Assembly (NCBI GenBank): GCA_005879655.1
Contig: VBJK01000043.1
Coordinates: forward strand, 1-9,652
Reading direction: 5' to 3'
Source: Chloroflexota bacterium
GTDB taxonomy: Bacteria; Chloroflexota; Ktedonobacteria; Ktedonobacterales; Ktedonobacteraceae
DNA length: 9,652 bases
The notes under the pieces are model-generated. The model searched no databases and was not told where the DNA came from. It worked only from the letters and a program-made list of their open reading frames with translations. The stretch's first letter is position 1, and the number at the start of each line of letters is the position of its first letter. Positions 1 to 7,322 of this stretch are shown piece by piece. A program made the translations under genes and the position numbers.

Positions 1-964
1 CTTGTACTTCTTGTATAAGCTGTACGATATTATCCATCATGCTATTCATTGATTCAGCAACAAGATATATCTCGTCGCTCCCATTAATTTCGATACGTGC
101 CGTAGTATCGCCTTTGCTGATACGCCTTGTCAGTTTCACCAGATCGCTGAGGGGACGAGCAATGGTGAGATGTACTATATATCCGATAAAAGCAACCACA
201 AACAGAATAATGAGAGAAGCAACAATAGCGAAAACGGTGAAGTCAACCTTATATGTAGCATCGATCTGAGCAACATTGTCACTCATTGTTTCTGCTAGAG
301 CAACGATATTGTTCCAGTCTTTCTCTAGTGGTGCAAACTTCTCATTGGCAACCATCAGCAAATCATAGGTCGTTGCGGATGACAGGTTTGACTTGAGGGC
401 CTGTAGCTCCCGGTTCTGAGCCTGAATGTAGGCGGGCCATTCCTGCTGAATGACGAGGGCAAGTGTGTTGCGTTGCTGCTCTTGGACCGTAGCGAGCATC
501 TTGTCGTTGGCGAGTTGTCTGCGCACGCTCTCCATATTGTCAGAGGTGGCCAGCTGATAGCTCTGTTGGTATCTGAGCAAGGTTTGCTTACAGGTCATTT
601 GCAGGGTAGCAATTTCCTCATTGAGGTGTTGTTTTAGCAGATTTATGTGTGCATCCTGAGTGCCATTGACGTTGCTGGCAACGAATTTTCCTGACTGGAG
701 CGAAATCAGGTTAGCGTTCATCTGTTGCAAGTTTGCCAACTGCGTCGTGGCAGTCGTGACAGAATCAGTACTGACCTGCACTGCCTGTCCATAGACATTG
801 AGCACTTGAAGGTGAACGCCACCGAGCAGAGAGATGACCAGGCCAGGGATAATGGCCACGATCACCGAAGCTAACAGCAGGCGACGGTTAATTGACATAT
901 GAGCGATCCATGTCATGAAGCGATGCTCAATAGCATTAGGAAAAATCCATTTTATGTTGAACAT
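1..964 (-). CDS. Methyl-accepting-type membrane sensor, C-terminal part outside the window
   Basis: Reading leftward from ATG at 964, the frame is open for 321 codons to the window edge. The visible protein has a short cytoplasmic leader (about 1-27), a first membrane segment (about 28-50, hydrophobic with IIPG), an extracytoplasmic helical region of about 190 residues rich in Q, N and L, and a second membrane segment (about 241-264). A HAMP domain follows (about 265-318, with PLSDLVKLTRRISKGD and DEIYLVAESMNSMM). The output domain lies outside the window. By similarity to the neighbouring 646-residue protein (shared IIP, TTxLAxLQ and WPxY motifs, same spacing) I infer an MCP signalling domain, but a histidine kinase output is possible. 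The start lies 17 bases after the stop of the upstream sensor gene, which suggests co-transcription. No good Shine-Dalgarno sequence precedes the ATG, so translational coupling is possible. Confidence 0.85.
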   Translation of the reverse strand, partial: MFNIKWIFPNAIEHRFMTWIAHMSINRRLLLASVIVAIIPGLVISLLGGVHLQVLNVYGQAVQVSTDSVTTATTQLANLQQMNANLISLQSGKFVASNVNGTQDAHINLLKQHLNEEIATLQMTCKQTLLRYQQSYQLATSDNMESVRRQLANDKMLATVQEQQRNTLALVIQQEWPAYIQAQNRELQALKSNLSSATTYDLLMVANEKFAPLEKDWNNIVALAETMSDNVAQIDATYKVDFTVFAIVASLIILFVVAFIGYIVHLTIARPLSDLVKLTRRISKGDTTARIEINGSDEIYLVAESMNSMMDNIVQLIQEVQ

Positions 965-981
965 AGTAGCTTGAGTCCATT

Positions 982-2922
982 CTAAGCAAAAATAGTGCCA
1001 GTATTGCCATCCTGGTCTGTATGCACTTTGAAGGCTCCTACAGAGACGCGCAATAATTCAACTTGCTGAGACAGGCGTTGTATATGTTGTGAAGCCATTG
1101 CTATGTGTTCATTATTGCGTTGCGTGGTATTTGAGATATGAGGCATGATTTGAGCGATGCGATTAGCCGATTGCCAGTGTTGTGTGGCCATCTGGTTAAT
1201 GGTTGCAATTTCCTGCGTCTGGCGCTCAACGCTGGTAAAAATCACATCGAGTGCCTCGGCCACATCCTGAATGAATGCGGCTTGTTGTGAGGTTTCATGC
1301 ACAGTATTGCGCATAGAGTGAGTGGCTGTAGCAATATCCTCACGTACACTTCTCACGATGCGTGTAATCTGATTAGCATGATTTTTAGTCTGTTCAGCCA
1401 ATTGGCGAATATTTACCGCTACTGGTGCAAAACCTTTGGCGTTCTCACCTGCCAGTGCAGCTTGAATAGCGGAGTCAAGTGCTAGGCGATTCGTCTGATA
1501 AGCGATGGTAGAAATCACCTCAACGATATTATTGATCTTCTCGGAGCGTTCACCCAACATCTGCACTTTGCTGGCAGTAGCCTGTACATTGTCCTGAATG
1601 TGACTTATCTCATCAATAGTACGCCGTACAGCATGGTGCCCCTCGGTGACACTGCGCTGTGCCTCATCGGCAACGGCATGGAGCTGCTGTGCGTGATGTG
1701 CGGCTTGATGACTGATCTGCGTCATCTGTTCGACGCCAGTCGTGGCCTCGGCAACTTGCTGAATTTGCAGGTAGCCGATTTTGACTGGTTGTGCCATCTG
1801 CTCAAGAATATTGACTGTTGCGGCTTCCACTTCGCGTGCGACCTTCTTGATACGTATAACCAGGCTCTCTAACTCGTTGATCATATAGTTAGAGGAGGAT
1901 GCCAGCGTCCCAAGAGTAGTGTCCATCACTTCTGCTCGCAGGCGTAAGTCACCTACTGTGACTCCTCGCACATCGCTGATGAGTTTTTCGACCTGTAATT
2001 GCAGTTCATCGTGTTTTGAACGTGTCTTCTGCATTAGCTCTACGATAGTATCGAGCATCTGATTGATTGCGTGGGAGACCCTGGCGATCTCATCGCGCCC
2101 ACTCAGGTTAGCACGGGCAGTGATTTCACCTTGCATGACGCGCTTCGTTAATGCCACCAGTTGACGAAGGGGCTGTGTAATGGTCCGGTTTAACAAAGAC
2201 CCAATCAGAAAAACAATGACCATTGAACCAAGAATTGCAATGATCGTGCCAAAGAGAATAGGACGAAGCTGTGACGGACCAACTTTAACGGTCTCGGTGT
2301 TGACCTGGCGGGCAATCGTCACAATCTCCTGCCAGTTCGTGAGCAATGGGGTATAGAGGGCATCGACTTGCTGTAACAAGCTAGCAGCTTGGGCTAGAGG
2401 TATGTGTGCATACAGTCCTTTCAGGAATGCGTCCTGAGCATCTTTATATTGCGGCCATTGGTATTGCAAAATGGCGACAAGCAGCTCGTGCTGTCTGGAG
2501 ATAATAGTCGGAGGGCCATGGTCCGACAGGATAGCACGTATATCGGTCATTGATTGGGCTGTGGCTAGCTCGTAGTGACGTTGATAATCTGCACTATTGA
2601 CATCAAAGCTTTTCTCGATACTGAGTACACGAAAAATAGAATAGCTTGTCATCTCTGAGCTAGCTTGATGCCCTTTATTATTGAGCGTAATAGTAGGTAG
2701 CAATGCGACCAGTAGCGTGTGCATACTTTGTAGATCTGCTAGCTCAGTAGTAGTAATCTTGATGGCTTGGTTACTTTTCTGGATAGCTGCTCCTGTAGTA
2801 TCTAATGTCTGAAAGTTGATACTCGTCAGGAGTACAATAATGCTAATGGGAATAATGGTGGCCCAGGCAAAAGCGAATAGTAAGCGCAGAAAAATAGGAG
2901 TGTTATTGACCCATTTAAACAC
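982..2922 (-). CDS. Methyl-accepting chemotaxis-like protein with tandem HAMP domains
   Basis: This is a complete 646-residue inner-membrane sensor. TM1 is at about 11-33, an extracytoplasmic helical sensor at about 34-220, and TM2 at about 222-244. A first HAMP covers about 245-298 (PLRQLVALTKRVMQGEI, then GRDEIARVSHAINQML). A second HAMP-like unit covers about 315-358 (GDLRLRAEV, then LGTLASSSNYMINELESLV). The coiled-coil signalling domain is at about 370-628 and ends in the usual SVGAFKV. The signalling hairpin tip is recognisable at about 465-510 (TIAYQTNRLALDSAIQAA, AGENAKGFAPVA) but differs from the classical consensus at several positions. The start is GTG, preceded by AAGGAAGGG eight bases upstream. 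Family role: relaying ligand binding to a CheA/CheW-type kinase. No che genes are visible here, so the output pathway is unknown. It is probably the first gene of an operon with the downstream paralogue. Confidence 0.9.
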   Translation of the reverse strand: MFKWVNNTPIFLRLLFAFAWATIIPISIIVLLTSINFQTLDTTGAAIQKSNQAIKITTTELADLQSMHTLLVALLPTITLNNKGHQASSEMTSYSIFRVLSIEKSFDVNSADYQRHYELATAQSMTDIRAILSDHGPPTIISRQHELLVAILQYQWPQYKDAQDAFLKGLYAHIPLAQAASLLQQVDALYTPLLTNWQEIVTIARQVNTETVKVGPSQLRPILFGTIIAILGSMVIVFLIGSLLNRTITQPLRQLVALTKRVMQGEITARANLSGRDEIARVSHAINQMLDTIVELMQKTRSKHDELQLQVEKLISDVRGVTVGDLRLRAEVMDTTLGTLASSSNYMINELESLVIRIKKVAREVEAATVNILEQMAQPVKIGYLQIQQVAEATTGVEQMTQISHQAAHHAQQLHAVADEAQRSVTEGHHAVRRTIDEISHIQDNVQATASKVQMLGERSEKINNIVEVISTIAYQTNRLALDSAIQAALAGENAKGFAPVAVNIRQLAEQTKNHANQITRIVRSVREDIATATHSMRNTVHETSQQAAFIQDVAEALDVIFTSVERQTQEIATINQMATQHWQSANRIAQIMPHISNTTQRNNEHIAMASQHIQRLSQQVELLRVSVGAFKVHTDQDGNTGTIFA

Positions 2923-3267
2923 TTTGCTTTCCCTTCCTTGGGTAATGCACGAGACTCAATTACTATTTTTTAGTAGATGAGCGGTACTAGGAGTCTTATT
3001 CCTTAAAAACTCCAAAAACAACAGAAGATGTAGTATAGGATTGCGCACTTTGAGTTGCTCAAATTATACTCCATGTGGAAGAAAAAGAGAACCCTTGCTG
3101 AAAAGATATGACCAAATTTCCTAGCAGAAATGACGTGCGCCTGATGGACTACATCGGCTTGACAGAGTCTCGATAGTTGTGTAAAAGGAAAGCGGCACCA
3201 TCTGCTTGTTGAAAAGTAGATAATGTAGAGGTTAGTGATAGGAACTTGCAAAGGGAAAAACCGGATA
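2923..3267. promoter_or_regulatory. Divergent intergenic region between the MCP operon and smc
   Basis: About 345 bases separate the two divergent starts. I see no convincing gene in it. The minus-strand open frame that crosses into smc is a shadow of the conserved SMC head. The region should hold the promoters for both directions. Close to the MCP gene there are complementary pentamers, TACTA at 2961-2965, TAGTA at 2971-2975 and TACTA at 2985-2989. They are enclosed by AGACTC (2952-2957) and GAGTCT (2991-2996). They could form alternative hairpins in the MCP leader or act as an operator. The smc-side promoter candidate is listed separately. Confidence 0.5.
3159..3187 (+). promoter_or_regulatory. 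Candidate sigma-70 promoter for smc
   Basis: A perfect -35 box TTGACA (3159-3164) is followed after 17 bases by TAAAAG (3182-3187), which matches four of six positions of the -10 consensus. It would give a leader of roughly 75 bases before the smc start. The same TTGACAGAG start is found in the 5S promoter. The -10 is weak, so this is only a candidate. Confidence 0.4.
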
Positions 3268-4011
3268 GTGTATCTGAAACGTTTAGAAATGCTTGGCTTT
3301 AAGAGCTTTGCCTCACGTACTGTATTAGAGTTTAGTTCCGGTATTACGGCGGTAGTTGGGCCAAACGGAGCGGGAAAATCGAACGTGGCGGACTCAATGC
3401 GCTGGGTGTTGGGTGAGCAGAGTATGCGGCAGTTGCGGGGCAAGAAAAGCGAGGATATTATCTTTGCTGGTGGGTATGGTAAATCTTCTTTGGGCATGGC
3501 GGAGGTCTCGCTCACACTGGATAACTGTACTGGATGGGTCTCCTCGCCATACAGTGAAATTTGTATTACACGCCGTACATTTCGTTCAGGTGAGAACGAG
3601 TATCTGATCAATAAACAAAAAGTACGTCTTAAAGATGTGCTTTTGTTGCTTGCGCAAGCGCGTATTGGTCATGATTCCTATACCGTTGTGGGGCAAGGAC
3701 TGATTGATGCGGCACTCAGCTTGCGGGCGGAAGAGCGTCGTGGATTGTTTGAGGACGCGGCGGGCATCCGACCCTTTCAGGTACAGCGTGCTGATGCTGA
3801 GAATAGGCTGCGGCACGCCGTGCCGTTGAATTCAGGCAGCTCACTAGCCAGTTACAGGAAGTCTTGCTCACATGGTATGCTCTGCAATGGCGGCGTCTGT
3901 ACACAACTCAAGAACGTACTGAGCATGTTGAACAGGAACAAGTACAAGAGATACGGCGGCTGGAGCAATCCTTGCAAGCTATTGAAGTGCAAGCTCACAC
4001 ATTACGTGTAG
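3268..4011 (+). CDS. smc: Chromosome segregation protein SMC, N-terminal fragment (frameshifted)
   Basis: This frame encodes the N-terminal ATPase head half of SMC, the coiled-coil ATPase that organises and segregates the chromosome with ScpA/ScpB. I chose GTG 3268 because the product then begins with the family hallmark YLKRLEMLGFKSFA; AAGGG lies 12 bases upstream. An in-frame GTG at 3235 would add 11 residues. Walker A is GPNGAGKS (residues 31-38), followed by MRWVLGEQSMRQLRG and EDIIFAGG, then ITRRTFRSGENEYLIN, YTVVGQGLIDAALSLR and LFEDAAGI. All are well conserved. Homology lasts to about AENRLR (residues 177-182). From about residue 183 the frame reads non-SMC sequence until the stop at 4011 (247 residues in all). 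The continuation of SMC is in another frame, so this fragment alone lacks coil, hinge and Walker B and could not be a working SMC. Confidence 0.85.
   Translation: MYLKRLEMLGFKSFASRTVLEFSSGITAVVGPNGAGKSNVADSMRWVLGEQSMRQLRGKKSEDIIFAGGYGKSSLGMAEVSLTLDNCTGWVSSPYSEICITRRTFRSGENEYLINKQKVRLKDVLLLLAQARIGHDSYTVVGQGLIDAALSLRAEERRGLFEDAAGIRPFQVQRADAENRLRHAVPLNSGSSLASYRKSCSHGMLCNGGVCTQLKNVLSMLNRNKYKRYGGWSNPCKLLKCKLTHYV
3804..3866 (+). other. Frame-disrupting junction within smc, with a perfect palindrome
   Basis: The N-terminal SMC frame loses homology after AENRLR (ending about 3813). The C-terminal frame, closed by TAG at 3804-3806, gains homology from about 3813. Compared with my memory of B. subtilis Smc, the stretch equivalent to FETQDNLNRVEDILHELE up to about KIQA (roughly 28 residues) is absent. 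The lesion therefore looks like a deletion of about 85-90 bases that is not a multiple of three, not a single-base slip. Exactly at the joint, 3811-3825 reads CGGCACG, C, CGTGCCG: a perfect 7-base inverted repeat around one central base. Confidence 0.75.
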
Positions 4012-6977
4012 CACGTCAACAGCTGCAAACACAGATTAGTGAGGCACGTAAAGCTTCTGCTGAAGCAGATAGTGGCGTGCAGAAGATTGAGCGTGAGCTG
4101 GCTGTGGACGAAGAGCGCGTCGTTGGGTTTGAACGACAGCATGGGGATATACAACAGGAAGAGCGACGCCTGCGTGAACGTCTGCTAGCTTTACAGAAGC
4201 AGTTGATAGATCTGGAAGAGCAATGCGATCTGGCCGACGAAGCCGTAGATAGCAATGCCGCCAGCTTGGCCGAGTTAGAAGTAAATGTCACTAGAGCGCA
4301 AAAAGACTATGAGATGGATGAAAGGAGGCTACGCTCCGCGCAACATGATCTAGTGCAAGTACAGGCTCGCTTGGGGTCTACACAAACAGAACTGGGTCGT
4401 TTACAGAAACAATTGGGTGAGCGTAACCATACGCTGGCGGCACGTCGTGCTACGATAGCACAAGCTCAGCAGTCATTACATACTATTGAGGCTCGTCTGA
4501 TCGATGAGCGTGCACGTCTGACCAGTGGGAGAGATGAAGAGCAGCAGGTAACGCAACGCAAACAAGGCATTGTACGTGCTATGGCTGATGCTCAGCAAGA
4601 GCTAGAGCATCTTAAAGGGACACTGGCAGAGGCTGAAAGGCGACGGCGTGCCATCTCTGATCGCGTCAATATGTTGAAGAACTGGCGACATAACCTCAGC
4701 GGTTATAGTGATGGTGTGCGCGCGCTCCTGCGTGCTCCTGCGGGCAGATTGAGTGGACTCATTGGGCCGGTGCCACAGCTTGCAGTCGTGCCTGTGGGGC
4801 TAGAGCTGGCTCTGGAAGCTGCGCTTGGTCCATATATGCAGGCGGTAGTAGTGCAGACCTTCGCAGATGCTCTGCGCTGTCAGGATTATCTACAGAGCGT
4901 TCAGCCGGGTAAGGCGATAGTGGTATGGGCTGAGCGTGAGGAAGATGACGCAGCTGGGCGGGAAGTCGAGCTGATTCAGGCTCAGGTGGAAGAAGCAGTG
5001 CTTCAGCGTTTTCTTGCCGAGAAAGTAGCTTTAAAAGATCGCATTGGTGGTTTTGCATGGTGTTTAGTGCAGTGTGACTCACGTTTTCTTACCCTCTTGC
5101 GCCGTTTGTTGCGTGGTATCGTGATAGCATGTGATCTAGAGGCGGCGCGTGAGCTATTAGCGTGGGCGATGCCGCTCAGTCTGTCGTCTGAAAATGACCT
5201 GCCTTTTAGCTCGGTGGTGACTCTGAGGGGTGAAGTGCTCCATGTGGATGGCTGGCTAGTGGGTGGTGGGAGTAAAGATAGTGCACAGCAAGGCTTGTTA
5301 GCATACGAACGAGAATTACGTGAATTACCACAGCAGTTGGAAGAGCAGAAAGCGCTCATCGACCAATTCAATGGGATGATCAGTGAGCTGCAACGTGCTC
5401 AAGAAGGGCGACGTGTCGAGCAGAATGCACTGGACAAAGAGCTGCAAAAGATCGTTATGCGTATCAATGAACTGCATAAAACGGTGAATGCCTCACAGCG
5501 CGAACAGGAACGCTTGCAGACAGAGATACGATTAGCAGGCTCGGTTGAGCAGCAGTTGGCGGCGGAGGTTGCTGGTCTGGGACAGGAACTGGTGGCAGTA
5601 CAGGAACGCGTACGTGGACATGATAAGACGCAACATGAGATGAAGGGGCTGGTTGAAGAGTTGCAATATGAGATGGAAGAGCGCGCCGTGACATATAGAC
5701 GCCAACAGGATGAGCTGGGAAAGGCACGTACAGCTCTGGCGCTAAAACGTCAAGAAGCTAAATCGTTGCAACAGCAACTCTCGGTACAGCGGACACAGGC
5801 TCAGGATCTCAAGTCCCAGGTTGGGCAACAGGTCGCACGCTTGCAAGAAAATGAGCAACGTAAGCAAGCCTTGCAACAAGCAATAGCCACTCAGCATGAC
5901 CAGCTCACACAGGCACGTGCGCAAGCACAAACACTGCTGAAAGAATTACACATTGTCGAGAGCAAACTGGGGGCAGTCGATCAGCAGATAGCGACTGTGG
6001 AACAGCAGCGGCTACGTGTGCAGAAGGCTATGGCTGAGCAAGAAACGAGCTATCGGCGTGCTCTGCTCGATAGCCAAAAAGCTCGTAATGCTGTGGAGAC
6101 GCTTGTGGAGCAGTTGCGCGAAGAGCTTGGTATCGATGATCCCAATCGCCTAGCAACATATGCTATGAGCATGGAAGTTACGGCAGACGGTGGAGCCGAG
6201 GATAGCAGTGACCGTCGGGGAAATGGGTCCCGTACGATGCAGTCTAGTAATACTGGACTGTTGACGGGGGAGGAGGAAGCACAGCTACGACGTTTGCGAC
6301 GGCGCGTTGACACATTGCGTAACCGTTTAAAGGCCATGGGCGGCTGTGATGAGAATGCTCCACAGATGTATGAAGAGACACGCATACGTCACGAATTCCT
6401 CTCTTCACAGATCGCTGATATGGATCAAGCGGCGCTCCAGCTGCGAACGATCATTGGACAACTGGATGCCACAATGGCGCGTCAGTTTGAGGTGACATTC
6501 CAGGCTATCAATGCTCGTTTTCGTGAACATTTCACGACGCTCTTTAATGGTGGGACTGCGTCTCTAGAGCTGACCGCTGCGAAGGCGCAGAACAATGACT
6601 CATCTGCGCCATCGGGTATGGCTGCGGGTGTAGAGGTGATTGTGCAGCCACCTGGCAAGAAAGTGCAGGATCTTTCTCTGCTTTCGGGTGGGGAACGCGC
6701 CCTCGTGTCAGCTGCATTACTCTTTTCTTTGCTGGAGATTCATCCGCCACCATTTTGTCTACTGGATGAGGTAGATGCAGCGCTTGACGAGTCAAATGTG
6801 ACGCGTTTCTGTGATATCCTGAAGCGCTTGGCGCAACGCACACAATTCATTGTCATTACACATAACCGTGTTACGATGACGGTAGCTCAGGTAATGTATG
6901 GTGTTTCGATGCGAGACAGTGTGTCGCGGCTACTCTCCATGCGCCTGGATGAGGCTGTGGTAGTGGGTGATCGTTAA
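3864..6977 (+). CDS. smc: Chromosome segregation protein SMC, C-terminal fragment (frameshifted)
   Basis: This frame carries the rest of SMC. It is open from 3807; the first usable start is TTG 3864, with AGGAAG just upstream, giving 1037 residues. Recognisable SMC sequence begins before that TTG, at about 3813-3863 (RRAVEFRQL, then LQEV, running on to LLTWYALQW), so the TTG is not the ancestral start. In order there is an ascending coiled coil (about 3870-4690), the hinge (about 4696-5290, with GLIGPVPQLAVVP, LALEAALG and VDGWLVGGG), a descending coil (about 5290-6500), the ABC signature LSLLSGGERAL (6669 onward), Walker B FCLLDEVDAALDE (6753-6791) and FIVITHNRVTM. The far C-terminal part of the coil has a short serine/glycine-rich insertion near 6180-6250. 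All ATPase motifs expected in this half look intact. It stops with TAA at 6977, with no clear terminator after it. Confidence 0.85.
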   Translation: MLTWYALQWRRLYTTQERTEHVEQEQVQEIRRLEQSLQAIEVQAHTLRVARQQLQTQISEARKASAEADSGVQKIERELAVDEERVVGFERQHGDIQQEERRLRERLLALQKQLIDLEEQCDLADEAVDSNAASLAELEVNVTRAQKDYEMDERRLRSAQHDLVQVQARLGSTQTELGRLQKQLGERNHTLAARRATIAQAQQSLHTIEARLIDERARLTSGRDEEQQVTQRKQGIVRAMADAQQELEHLKGTLAEAERRRRAISDRVNMLKNWRHNLSGYSDGVRALLRAPAGRLSGLIGPVPQLAVVPVGLELALEAALGPYMQAVVVQTFADALRCQDYLQSVQPGKAIVVWAEREEDDAAGREVELIQAQVEEAVLQRFLAEKVALKDRIGGFAWCLVQCDSRFLTLLRRLLRGIVIACDLEAARELLAWAMPLSLSSENDLPFSSVVTLRGEVLHVDGWLVGGGSKDSAQQGLLAYERELRELPQQLEEQKALIDQFNGMISELQRAQEGRRVEQNALDKELQKIVMRINELHKTVNASQREQERLQTEIRLAGSVEQQLAAEVAGLGQELVAVQERVRGHDKTQHEMKGLVEELQYEMEERAVTYRRQQDELGKARTALALKRQEAKSLQQQLSVQRTQAQDLKSQVGQQVARLQENEQRKQALQQAIATQHDQLTQARAQAQTLLKELHIVESKLGAVDQQIATVEQQRLRVQKAMAEQETSYRRALLDSQKARNAVETLVEQLREELGIDDPNRLATYAMSMEVTADGGAEDSSDRRGNGSRTMQSSNTGLLTGEEEAQLRRLRRRVDTLRNRLKAMGGCDENAPQMYEETRIRHEFLSSQIADMDQAALQLRTIIGQLDATMARQFEVTFQAINARFREHFTTLFNGGTASLELTAAKAQNNDSSAPSGMAAGVEVIVQPPGKKVQDLSLLSGGERALVSAALLFSLLEIHPPPFCLLDEVDAALDESNVTRFCDILKRLAQRTQFIVITHNRVTMTVAQVMYGVSMRDSVSRLLSMRLDEAVVVGDR

Positions 6978-7098
6978 GTTATGTGCATGTTTTGTTTGCA
7001 GATGTCCTTTGCGCAATGAATGGCGCGGCTCCGGTTTAAATTTGCAGATGTTCCTGGGGCAAAAAATGGGACTGCACTAAAATTGCCCAAAAAAGGGG
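6978..7098. repeat. Two imperfect direct repeats between smc and the 5S gene
   Basis: Two copies of a motif of about 29 bases start at 6995 and 7041 (46-base period). Each begins with TTTGCAGATGT and then shares CCT, GCAA and AATGG with a few differences. A short inverted repeat, GGGCAA (7057-7062) and TTGCCC (7083-7088), follows, ending just before the 5S promoter. No coding capacity and no clear terminator for smc is visible in this 121-base stretch. Confidence 0.55.
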
Positions 7099-7127
7099 TT
7101 GACAGAGCGCAATCTCTATAGTATTAT
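7099..7127 (+). promoter_or_regulatory. Consensus sigma-70 promoter of the 5S rRNA gene
   Basis: A perfect -35 box TTGACA (7099-7104), an ideal 17-base spacer and a -10 box TATTAT (7122-7127, five of six) point to transcription starting near 7133-7135. This is a few bases before the long stem that encloses the 5S, so the 5S has its own promoter and does not depend on an upstream 23S gene. Confidence 0.75.
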
Positions 7128-7137
7128 TTGCAATGTC

Positions 7138-7312
7138 AAAAGTGACTTGCCCGTCCAAGCGGGTGAGGCGGTGACTATAGCGGAGAGGAAACACCCGTTC
7201 CCATCCCGAACACGGTAGTTAAGCTCTTCAGCTCTCACGATACTGTGTGGGCAACTGCATGGGAAAATAGGACGTTGCCGCTTCACCCGCCTGGATGGGC
7301 AAGTCTGCTTTT
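7138..7312 (+). other. Extended processing stem of the 5S precursor, ending in a T tract
   Basis: Outside helix I, bases 7144-7165 pair with 7284-7305 in a 22-base-pair extension. The only non-Watson-Crick positions are G7153-T7296 (wobble) and A7158-C7291. With helix I (which includes the G7167-T7282 wobble) the stem is 32 pairs long. After a small internal loop, AAAAG (7138-7142) pairs with CTTTT (7308-7312). The stem is a plausible RNase III-type substrate for 5S maturation, and the stem plus T tract (7309-7313) may end transcription. The opposite strand also has stem followed by CACTTTT, so it could serve the convergent gene as well. Confidence 0.65.
7166..7283 (+). rRNA. rrf: 5S ribosomal RNA (stand-alone)
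   Basis: The region carries the conserved 5S core: CACCCGTTCCCATCCCGAAC, then ACGG and AGTTAAGCTCTTCAGC, with GATACTG and TGGGAAAATAGGACG near the 3' side. Helix I pairs 7166-7175 with 7274-7283, giving a mature length of about 118 bases; ends are accurate to a few bases. It is a component of the large ribosomal subunit. There is no 23S or 16S sequence in the window: smc lies upstream and a convergent aminotransferase gene downstream, so this copy is outside a normal rRNA operon. Conservation of the core suggests a functional gene, but expression cannot be judged from sequence. Confidence 0.93.
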
Positions 7313-7322
7313 TGGGACGAAG

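Noticed and set aside
3003..3611. Minus-strand open frame of 202 codons over the smc start
   Set aside because: It lies opposite the strongly conserved SMC head, and its product has no recognisable domain. It is a shadow of the real gene.
3807..3866. Programmed -1 frameshift as the explanation of the smc split
   Set aside because: There is no slippery heptamer at the joint, and about 28 family residues would still be missing after a shift. A deletion or artefact fits better.
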